From the NCBI GenBank assembly GCA_013813145.1, contig JACCSE010000230.1, positions 1-6,189 on the forward strand: a stretch of 6,189 nucleotides of DNA, read 5' to 3'. The notes under the pieces were generated by a model. That model made no database searches and was not told where the DNA came from. It saw only the letters and a list, made by a program, of their open reading frames with translations. Origin of the DNA: Gemmatimonadales bacterium (lineage in GTDB: Bacteria; Gemmatimonadota; Gemmatimonadetes; Gemmatimonadales; GWC2-71-9). The translations under genes were made by a program, and so were the position numbers. Positions 1 through 5,902 of this stretch are shown piece by piece (positions within the stretch are counted from its first letter, which is position 1; every line of letters starts with the position of its first letter).

Positions 1-1501
1 GCGTGCATTATCTGTATGGGGCTGTGGACGCTGTTCGTCGCGGTGAACCACCTGATCGCTCCCCACCTGCACTGCTGCCCGGTCAGGTGATCCCTTGGCC
101 GCCGGTCGCCGACGCGCTGGCCCTAAGCGTCGTCCTCCTCTCCCTCGCTGTGTACCGCCTGGCACCGCGCGCCGCACGGGCCGGCACCCACCTGGTGACC
201 ATCGGGGTTGCCTACGAGATCGCCCTGGCCTTCGCGATAGGCATCATCAACCAGTGGGAGCCACAGGCCGTGGCCGGCCGACTCTCCTGGGTGTGCGTCC
301 TCATCCTGATCTTCCCCTCGATTGTCCCCGGTCCTCCGCGCAGAATCCTCATCGGATCGCTGATCGCGGCTTCCATGGATCCGGTCGGCCTGGCGATCGC
401 CCGAGCGCGGGACTGGATCTGCCGCCGCTTCCCCTGCTGGTGTGGACCTACCTGCCGAACTACGTCTGCGCCGCCCTGGCGGTGCTGCCCAGCTCGCTGA
501 TCAGGCATCTAGGCCGAGAGGTGCGCCGAGCCCGCCTGCTCGGGAGCTATCGGCTGGTCGAGCGGATCGGTATGGGCGGGATGGGCGAGGTCTGGAAGGC
601 CGAGCACCGGCTGCTGGCGCGCCCCGCGGCGATCAAGCTGATCAAGGGCGCCGGGACCGTGGAGGCCTTCGATCCGGTAGCCGAGAAACGTTTCCGGCGG
701 GAAGCGGACGCCGCCGCGTCGCTCCGGTCGCCGCACACCATCCAGCTCTACGACTTCGGCATCGCGCGCGACGGCCGGCTTTACTACGTGCTGGAGGGGA
801 TCGACCTCGAGAGGCTCGTTGCCCGATTTGGCCCTCAGCCGCCGGCGCGGGTGGCCCAGATTCTCAGGCAGGTCTGTCACTCGCTGGCCGAAGCTCACGC
901 CGCCGGCCTGGTACACCGTGACGTCAAGCCCGCCAACCTCCACCTCGGTCGCGTCGGTCTGGATTACGACTTCGTGAAAGTACTGGACTTCGGGTTGGTC
1001 AAAGGTGAGCACCGCTGGGACCGCGACGATCTGCGTTTGACCTCGCCCGAGCTGACCGCGGGCACGCCGGCGTACATGGCGCCCGAGCTGACCTCCAACG
1101 ACCAGGTGGACGGACGTGCGGATCTTTACGCTCTGGGCTGCGTGGGATACTTCCTGCTTACCGGCACAATGGTGTTTCAAGCGGACACGGCGGTACAGCT
1201 CCTCCTGCGCCATCTACAGGCGGAGCCCGAGGCCCCCTCGGCGCGACTGGGAACGCCGCTCCCGCCCGACTTGGAGCGCCTGGTCCTCTGGTGCCTCGCC
1301 AAGAGCCCCGACGAGCGCCCGCCGGGTGCCCGCGAGCTGGGTGAGGCGCTGGAGCGGTCCGACGCCGGCGAGTGGACTCAAGACCAGGCCCGCCGCTGGT
1401 GGGCGAGTAGCCGCACTGAGGAGGCCGGAGGCAGGAGTGGGGTGACTCCCACCCCCACCACCATCGTATTGGAGCCCGCCTTGCCCGTTCAAGTCAGCTG
1501 A
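1..1501 (+). CDS. Membrane-anchored Ser/Thr protein kinase (Hanks type), 5' partial, two frame breaks
   Basis: This kinase would phosphorylate Ser/Thr residues on unidentified proteins from the cytoplasmic face of the membrane. The catalytic domain is complete in one frame: glycine loop IGMGGMGEVW (566-595), ATP-binding Lys of AAIKL at 635-637, HRDVKPAN at 914-937 with the catalytic Asp at 920-922, DFG at 986-994, and APE at 1079-1087. The TGA stop is at 1499-1501. Hydrophobic segments precede the kinase domain, unlike PknB, where the membrane span follows it. They lie in three frames: roughly 16-66 in frame 1, 87-410 in frame 3, and 410 onward in frame 2. One missing base near 64-72 and one missing G at 409-411 would join them into one protein, so the gene probably begins left of the window. 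If the breaks are real it is a pseudogene. The hinge reads YYVLEGIDLERLV, about three residues shorter than I expect for this family. Confidence 0.85.
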
Positions 1502-3582
1502 ACCACCAACCGCAGCAGCTCTTCCCCGTACGCCGCCAGTTTAGCCGGCCCCACCCCTTTGATCCTGGCGAGATCGTCCAGGGCGCCTGGCCGCGCCGCG
1601 GCGACGGCGATCAAGGTGCGATCGTGGAAGATGACGTACGGCGGCACGCTTCGCCGCCTGGCCTCGTCGCTGCGCCACCCCTTGAGCCTGGCCAGCAACT
1701 GCGGATCGGCGGGTGGCTCCTCCGCCCCATCGGGCGCGGCGGCGGTGGCGGGACCGCGATCCGTCCCCCGCGGCGGAGACGCCACCCTGGGCGGCAAACC
1801 CAGCTCGGCGCGCACCTCGCCTCGAGCCACCGCTCGACCCTCCGGCGCCAGCGCCAGCACGAACGCCCCAGGCCGCCCTCCCTCGATCCCCCGCCGCTCC
1901 ACCAGCCCGGCGTCGGCCAGGGTGCCCAGCAGGTTCTTGACCTCGTCCAGCGTCATTGCGGAGAGCTTACCGTAGGTCGGCACCCGGTCCAGCCCCCAGT
2001 CCAGCACCTCCCGGGCTTTGCTCCCCACCAGCACCTGCGCCACCCGCTCCACCCCGAACCGTCCCGTCAGCCTCCCCACGGCGGAAAGCGCGATGCGGGC
2101 CCGGAGCAGCTCCTCGTCGTCCAGCGCTCGCGCGGCGCCTCGCCGCCATCCCAGGCAGACGTCGCATACGCCGCAGCGCGGGGCCGGGCCGCCACGGGCG
2201 CCGCCCGCGAAGTAGTCGTAGATGAAGCGGGTGCGGCAGCCCGGCGAGAAGCCGTAGCGCACCATGGTCTCGAGCCGCTCCCGGTCCCGCCGCGCCTTGA
2301 GCGCCCTGACCGCCATGTCCACCGGCGGCTGCCCGGCCCCAAGCGCGACACCGGAGCTCTCCGCCGCCCTTCTGAGCAGCCGGGCCGCCGTGAGTGCCGC
2401 CATGGAGCCCTGCTCGAGCGCTTCGTCGCTCGATCCTGCTCCGAGCAGCCGCCACACCTCACGGAACGTGGCGGAGGTAGGGTTGCCGCCCGCGAGGAAG
2501 AACTCCTGCGTGCGGACGTCCGCCGGGGAGAACAGAAGGGTGCAGCGTGACGGTCTTCCATCCCGACCCGCCCGGCCCGCCTCCTGATAGTAGGCCTCGA
2601 TGCTGCCTGGCAGCTCCGCGTGAGCGACGAATCGGATGTCGGCCTTGTCCACTCCCATACCGAACGCGTTCGTGGCCGCGATGGCGTCGAGGCGGCCGGC
2701 GAGAAATTCATCCTGCACCCTGGAACGTTCTTCGTCGGTGAGCCCGGCGTGATAGCGCCCGGTCCGGAGCCCCATCCGCGCCAGCAGATCGGCGAAGAGA
2801 TCCACCGACTTTCTCGTCGCGGCGTAGACGATGCCCGGTGAGCCTACCTCCCGCACCAGCCGCTCCAGCGCGGCCGCCTTGTGCTCCCGGCTGCGACAGC
2901 TCTCCACCGCCAGGGTCAGATTGGGCCGCTCGAAGCCGGTCACCAGCTCCACCGGCGAGCGCAGCCCGAGCTGGGTGGCGATGTCGGCCCGGACGTCCGG
3001 CGTGGCCGTGGCCGTGAAGGCGGCCGCGGGCACGCCGAGCTCCGCTCGGAACGACGCCAGCCGCCGGTAGTCCGGCCGGAAATCGTGTCCCCACTGGCTG
3101 ATGCAATGGGCTTCGTCCACCACCAGGCGGGCTACGCGGGTGCGCCCCAGCGCCCCTCTGAAGGACGCGCTCGCCAGCCGCTCCGGAGCCACGTACACCA
3201 GAGGCAGCCGCCCACCGGCCAACGCCGATTCGACCGCTGCACGTTCGCTGCCGGGCAAGCCGGAGTGCAGCGCGGCCGCGGCCATTCCGCGCGCGCGAAG
3301 GCCATCCACCTGGTCCTTCATCAGGGCTATGAGCGGAGAGACGACGACCGTCGTACCTTCGAGCAGGAGCGCCGGAAGCTGGAAGCAGAGCGACTTCCCT
3401 GCCCCCGTCGGCATGACGGCCACCAGATCTCGGCCCTGGAGCACGGCGAGAGCGGCCTCGAGCTGTCCCGGTCTGAATTCCGATAGCCGGAAGCGCTCGT
3501 GCAACACCTGCGCGAGTTGCCGCTCGGCATCGCTATGAAGGAGGTGCGGGGAGGAAGTCACGGGGAAGAAATCTATCCCCAT
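1489..3582 (-). CDS. recQ: ATP-dependent DNA helicase RecQ
   Basis: This is a superfamily 2, 3'-to-5' DNA helicase for recombinational repair and restart of stalled forks. Numbering is for the 697-residue form starting at ATG 3582. Visible motifs are FRPGQ upstream of Walker A (GAGKS 60-64), DEAH (156-159) followed by the RecQ aromatic loop CISQWGHDFRPDY, TATAT (190-194), motif V ATNAFGMGVDK (303-313), and motif VI YYQEAGRAGRDG (331-342). Zinc-binding cysteines are at 449, 470, 473 and 476, in CRTRFIYDYF and CGVCDVC. A winged-helix region follows, then an Ala/Pro/Gly-rich linker and an HRDC domain (about 626-694). Between motif VI and the first cysteine lies a segment about 55 residues longer than in E. 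coli RecQ. The start is uncertain: the frame is open to a GTG at 3660, but the extra codons look non-coding and neither start has a clear Shine-Dalgarno sequence. The 3' end overlaps the convergent kinase gene. Confidence 0.96.
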   Translation of the reverse strand: MGIDFFPVTSSPHLLHSDAERQLAQVLHERFRLSEFRPGQLEAALAVLQGRDLVAVMPTGAGKSLCFQLPALLLEGTTVVVSPLIALMKDQVDGLRARGMAAAALHSGLPGSERAAVESALAGGRLPLVYVAPERLASASFRGALGRTRVARLVVDEAHCISQWGHDFRPDYRRLASFRAELGVPAAAFTATATPDVRADIATQLGLRSPVELVTGFERPNLTLAVESCRSREHKAAALERLVREVGSPGIVYAATRKSVDLFADLLARMGLRTGRYHAGLTDEERSRVQDEFLAGRLDAIAATNAFGMGVDKADIRFVAHAELPGSIEAYYQEAGRAGRDGRPSRCTLLFSPADVRTQEFFLAGGNPTSATFREVWRLLGAGSSDEALEQGSMAALTAARLLRRAAESSGVALGAGQPPVDMAVRALKARRDRERLETMVRYGFSPGCRTRFIYDYFAGGARGGPAPRCGVCDVCLGWRRGAARALDDEELLRARIALSAVGRLTGRFGVERVAQVLVGSKAREVLDWGLDRVPTYGKLSAMTLDEVKNLLGTLADAGLVERRGIEGGRPGAFVLALAPEGRAVARGEVRAELGLPPRVASPPRGTDRGPATAAAPDGAEEPPADPQLLARLKGWRSDEARRRSVPPYVIFHDRTLIAVAAARPGALDDLARIKGVGPAKLAAYGEELLRLVVQLT

Positions 3583-3750
3583 CGTCTCGCAGTCGAGGTC
3601 CTGCCAGCGCAGCGGGGAGCGCAATCGCGCCCGGTCGGATCCCGACTCCCTACCGGTCACAAGATTCCAGGTCCGATTCCGGCGAGCGCACCGCCCACGG
3701 GCCGTCTAGGATCCGGCGCAGAGCTCGCCCCCAACCGGAGAGGATGATCG

Positions 3751-4284
3751 ATGAAGGGAACGATGATGGTGTGCCTGCTGGCGGCGCTCGCCGCCTCCAG
3801 CGGACAGTCGCAGGGCAACGTCGCAGGGAGCAAACCGGCCGCGGCCTGCGCCGGCCCCGAGTTCCGCCAGTTCGACTTCTGGGCCGGCGACTGGGACACC
3901 TACGACATCACCGATACTTCCAAGGTCGTGGCCCGAACCCGGGTCACCCATATGCTCGGTGGCTGCGTCCTCCGTGAGGTCCACGAGCAGGACGACGGCC
4001 TGGTGGGCGAGAGCTACAGCCTGTGGGACGCCTCGCGCGGCGTGTGGCACCAGAGCTGGGTCACCAACCGCGGCACGCTGCTCCTGCTCGACGGTCACCT
4101 GAAAGGCGGCCGCATGGTCCTGACCGCCCCCGAAAAGCGGCCCGACGGCACGACGTCACTGCTCCGCGGCATCTGGTGGGCCGAAGGAAAAAACGTCCGC
4201 GAGGTCGCGGAGCGCTCGACCGACGGCGGCAAGACCTGGACGCCGGTGTTCGACATCGTGTTCCGCCCCCACCGCCCCACCTGA
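3751..4284 (+). CDS. Exported DUF1579-like protein, function unknown
   Basis: The protein has 177 residues. It begins with a short positively charged, hydrophobic stretch (MKGTMMVCLLAALAASS) that looks like a cleavable Sec signal peptide, so it is probably periplasmic or secreted. The mature part opens with FRQFDFWAGDWDTYD (38-52). It continues with alternating beta-type strands, conserved-looking Trp residues (WDASRGVWHQSWV, 92-104) and a C-terminal STDGGKTWTPVFD (156-168). This FDFWxGxWD plus DGGKTW pattern is what I recall from the DUF1579 family of lipocalin-like beta-barrel proteins; no catalytic activity can be assigned. The start is well supported: GGAGAGGA (3737-3744) sits 6 bases before the ATG. 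The gene is divergent from recQ, with 168 bp between the starts used here. Its stop lies 3 bp from the stop of the convergent bor-like gene, so no intergenic terminator fits. A weak -10-like TAGGAT at 3707-3712 has no convincing -35. Confidence 0.82.
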   Translation: MKGTMMVCLLAALAASSGQSQGNVAGSKPAAACAGPEFRQFDFWAGDWDTYDITDTSKVVARTRVTHMLGGCVLREVHEQDDGLVGESYSLWDASRGVWHQSWVTNRGTLLLLDGHLKGGRMVLTAPEKRPDGTTSLLRGIWWAEGKNVREVAERSTDGGKTWTPVFDIVFRPHRPT

Positions 4285-4287
4285 CGG

Positions 4288-4626
4288 TCAGGGGGCCGCG
4301 CCGACATTCTCGGAACCGCCGGCCGCGCAGGTCACGTCGATCTGCATGGGAGTGTAGATCCCCAGCGTCAGGAAGCTGACGAGCTGGTTGACGAAGCTCA
4401 GTTGAGTCTCCACCCGGGCGACTCCGCTGGAGCATTGCTCTTGGGTGGCGACGGTGCTCGGCGGCACCAGGCCGAAGATCCATCCCGACGCAAACCCCTT
4501 GCGAATCGACTGCTGGCTCGGCGCCGCACCGGTTTCGATCGTGGCATGGTAACAGCTGGCTAGCAGGAGTACCGAGACCGCGAGAGCATATCGCATCCTA
4601 TCCCCAGTGTTAAGGTTCGTCCTCAC
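4288..4626 (-). CDS. Bor/Iss-family lipoprotein
   Basis: This is a predicted envelope lipoprotein. From the GTG at 4626 it has 112 residues with lipobox LLAS|C (Cys25), followed by YHATIETG. The conserved core matches the Bor family (lambda Bor, E. coli Iss): a glycine-rich FASGWIFGLVP, a Cys65/Cys100 pair, VETQLSFVNQLVSFLTLGIYTP (TLGIYTP at 87-93), then V-T-C. Lambda Bor has the same TFVN...TLGIYTP block near its C-terminus. In phage and plasmids Bor/Iss is linked to serum resistance; that role cannot be assumed here. The gene is second in an operon, and its GTG overlaps the upstream TGA as GTGA. GGAGGG (4634-4639, minus sense) lies 7 bases before that GTG, supporting coupled translation. 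An ATG at 4596 gives a tidier 15-residue signal, with only the weak GGGGATAGG before it. A damaged second copy lies at 5803-5893. Confidence 0.85.
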   Translation of the reverse strand: MRTNLNTGDRMRYALAVSVLLLASCYHATIETGAAPSQQSIRKGFASGWIFGLVPPSTVATQEQCSSGVARVETQLSFVNQLVSFLTLGIYTPMQIDVTCAAGGSENVGAAP

Positions 4627-5066
4627 CGCTCCGCCCTCCAGTCCCCCGATGCCGTGGTCGACCCGTCGGTCAGCGTATGCCGGCCAGTAATCTCGTCCCC
4701 GTCGAGGTTTCCAGTGAACGTCCAGGTAATGCCGCTCCCTGAGAGCTGGAAGGACACCACCCCGGCTGGGGTGACTGAGGACGCGAGGATCGGCTCGTCG
4801 CTCAACGTGCTCACGTCTCCCTCGAGGGTCAGCGTGAGATCGACGTCGCCGCCGATGGTGCCTGTGGCCTGCGAGGCTTGGGTGAGGTTCAGACTCCCCG
4901 TCATCGATGCTTCGGTGCGGGTGAAGCCGTCGAAGCCGGCATCGATCGAATAGCTCCCGGCCGCGTTGGGAAAGGGGTCCCCCGGCCCACTGCTGTCATC
5001 GCCCCCGCAACTGGCGAGGAGAGTGACCGCGAGCAGGCACCGGGCGCCACGAATGGCGAGTCGCAT
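4623..5066 (-). CDS. Small predicted lipoprotein, unrecognised family
   Basis: This 147-residue protein is read as a lipoprotein. It has a basic n-region (MRLAIRGARC), a hydrophobic stretch (LLAVTLLAS) and a lipobox ending in Cys20. Acidic and glycine-rich residues (GGDDSSGPGD) follow, the usual tether at the start of lipoproteins in this type of genome. The rest is rich in Thr, Ser and Gly, with alternating strand-like segments (GSLNLTQ, DLTLTLEG, GVVSFQLSG, ITWTFTGNL). It has no cysteines or recognisable catalytic motif, so it is probably a small beta-sandwich or barrel. I do not recognise the family. The start is supported by GAGGA (5073-5077, minus sense) 6 bases before the ATG. It is the first gene of an operon with the bor-like lipoprotein, overlapping it by 4 bases. 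Confidence 0.75.
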   Translation of the reverse strand: MRLAIRGARCLLAVTLLASCGGDDSSGPGDPFPNAAGSYSIDAGFDGFTRTEASMTGSLNLTQASQATGTIGGDVDLTLTLEGDVSTLSDEPILASSVTPAGVVSFQLSGSGITWTFTGNLDGDEITGRHTLTDGSTTASGDWRAER

Positions 5067-5102
5067 GTAAGATCCTCGGGACTGTAGTTGGGGACTAACC
5101 CG

Positions 5103-5116
5103 GCGCCGGCCGGCGC
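5103..5116. repeat. 14-bp perfect GC palindrome upstream of the lipoprotein operon
   Basis: GCGCCGGCCGGCGC is its own reverse complement. It lies 37 bases upstream of the first lipoprotein start, between a possible -10 and the ribosome binding site, so it could be an operator or a structured leader. In DNA this rich in GC, chance is also possible. Confidence 0.5.
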
Positions 5117-5129
5117 GAGGCTGCTAGCC

Positions 5130-5135
5130 ATTCTA
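5130..5135 (-). promoter_or_regulatory. Candidate -10 element for the lipoprotein operon
   Basis: On the minus strand this reads TAGAAT, five of six matches to the sigma-70 -10 consensus, about 64 bases upstream of the ATG at 5066. No good -35 box is seen at 16-18 bases; a TTGTCT lies too far upstream. This is a weak prediction from sequence alone. Confidence 0.22.
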
Positions 5136-5416
5136 TCCACCTGTCCGCCTCCGCGATAGAGACAACGCGGCGGGGAAGCTCATGTGGGCTGCTCGCGTGC
5201 TCGACTCACCCCGGCCCTAGTGAGCCGTGACCGATGCGTCCCATGCCGCTCTCGCCGCCAGTCGCCTGGGTTGCCTCCCTGGAAGTCGGCTCCTCCTACA
5301 CGACGTACTGCCCGCACTTCGGGCAGCACCCCCTGCGGCTCAGAGGGCCGCGGCGCGCCGATCTCCATCTACATGGTGGGTCGGTCGGGGCGTAGGTGGA
5401 GCGAGGGTACGAGAAA
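5136..5416. other. Non-coding stretch without a recognisable gene
   Basis: Together with the operon leader, the tRNA remnant and the region up to 5802, this makes a long gene-poor interval. Open frames exist here on both strands, but none has a ribosome binding site or a recognisable protein motif. A 7-bp inverted repeat with a 5-base loop (CTGCCCG/CGGGCAG, 5308-5326) is the only clear structure; it has no T-tract on either side. Confidence 0.5.
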
Positions 5417-5444
5417 CCCCGCCACGACGAAAGTCGAAGCGGGG
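5409..5444 (-). terminator. Rho-independent terminator-like hairpin after the tRNA-Gly remnant
   Basis: On the minus strand CCCCGC (5444-5439) pairs with GCGGGG (5422-5417). Inside, after a 2x2 internal loop, CGAC and GTCG close a 4-base TTTC loop; in plus-strand sense the loop is GAAA. The run TTTCTCGT follows on the minus strand, a short T-rich tail. It lies about 15 bases past the 3' end of the tRNA-like sequence on the same strand, the usual place for a tRNA terminator. Confidence 0.6.
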
Positions 5445-5459
5445 GAGGAGCTTCCTGAG

Positions 5460-5506
5460 AGCGGTCAACCGGACTCGAACCGGCGACGTCCAGCTTGGGA
5501 AGCGAG
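5460..5506 (-). pseudogene. tRNA-Gly(CCC) 3'-half remnant
   Basis: Read on the minus strand, everything from the anticodon loop to the discriminator base looks like a real tRNA. The anticodon loop is TTCCCAA (5501-5495), giving anticodon CCC for Gly. The 3' anticodon strand is GCTGG, the variable loop ACGTC, and the T arm GCCGG-TTCGAGT-CCGGT pairs fully with one G-U. The 3' acceptor strand is TGACCGC with discriminator T, and CCA is not encoded. The 5' half fails: CTCGC before the anticodon loop leaves a mismatch with GCTGG, and no GCGGTCA acceptor strand or regular D arm appears at the right distance. A possible D arm GGCG/CGCC upstream would leave about 6 extra bases before the anticodon stem. 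I infer a tRNA 3' half, of the kind left at integration sites, or a decayed gene. A divergent functional tRNA is less likely. Confidence 0.6.
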
Positions 5507-5802
5507 CGACCCCGGCGCCGACCAACGCCCACCAGCGTAGACCCCGCGCCCAGATACCCTTCCCCGCTATCCAGCGCCAGCCAGCGCCGGGTCGTGTGTT
5601 ACCGGGAACGTTACCAGCTGGAGGCACGAGAGCAAGCAGTGTGGGCCGTGACATTGAGAATGAAAAGGAACCACAAGAATGGACGCACGTAGCACCGATC
5701 GGCCGCGGTTACACGTGGGCTAGATCACGAAGTCGGTGGGGTCCCTGCCCTAGCGGCGCATGCCGGGTGCGCCGGCTGATCCCGCGTTCTCGGTGCCCGG
5801 CC
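5507..5802. other. Non-coding stretch between tRNA remnant and bor-like fragment
   Basis: No open frame here has a credible start, ribosome binding site or recognisable motif. Bases about 5635-5690 are visibly less GC-rich than the surroundings (for example TGAGAATGAAAAGGAACC), which could mark foreign DNA. A 7-bp inverted repeat (CGGCGCA/TGCGCCG, 5754-5774) has no T-tract. No integrase or transposase motif was found. Confidence 0.4.
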
Positions 5803-5893
5803 GCGGCACCAGGCCATAGATCCACCCCGACGCGAACCCCTTTCCCAATCGTCTGCTGGCTCGGCGTGGCACCGGTTTCGATGGTGGCATGGT
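5803..5893 (-). pseudogene. Truncated, frameshifted second copy of the bor-like lipoprotein gene
   Basis: By hand alignment this segment matches 4461-4551 of the intact bor-like gene, with about 10 mismatches and one 1-base indel over some 91 bases. On the minus strand it reads YHATIETGATPSQQTIGKG. An extra base at about 5840-5844 then breaks the frame; in the restored frame it continues FASGWIYGLVPRPG. The signal peptide and lipobox Cys are missing, as is the C-terminal block with the TLGIYTP motif. The restored frame runs into unrelated residues and stops at TAG (5752-5750). It begins about 10 bases after the stop of the receiver-domain gene on the same strand. It is a dead fragment, either a degraded tandem paralogue or debris from a rearrangement. 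Confidence 0.8.
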
Positions 5894-5902
5894 AGGGCGC
5901 CG

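Noticed and set aside
509..1213. Minus-strand open frame of 234 codons opposite the kinase.
   Set aside because: It is a shadow of the kinase domain, which carries every catalytic motif on the plus strand.
1624..2550. Long plus-strand open frame of 308 codons opposite recQ.
   Set aside because: It is very rich in Arg, Pro and Gln, as expected for an antisense shadow of a GC-rich gene. RecQ on the other strand has all its motifs.
3658..3660. GTG as the recQ start, giving 723 residues.
   Set aside because: The added 26 residues use codons unlike the rest of the gene and resemble no RecQ N-terminus, with no ribosome binding site. It is kept only as an alternative to ATG 3582.
4281..4291. CTGACGGTCAG inverted repeat holding both convergent stop codons, considered as a terminator.
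   Set aside because: The loop would be one base and there is no T-tract. Facing TGA codons produce such symmetry by themselves.
5296..5532. Minus-strand open frame of 78 codons ending in CCPKCGQYVV, with a zinc-ribbon-like CPKC.
   Set aside because: Its upstream part (LDVAGSSPVDR) is the translation typical of a tRNA T arm read as protein. The CPKC lies in a hairpin (5308-5326), and there is no ribosome binding site.
5754..5774. Inverted repeat CGGCGCA/TGCGCCG considered as a terminator for the bor-like fragment.
   Set aside because: No T-tract follows on either strand, and short GC inverted repeats are common in DNA of this composition.
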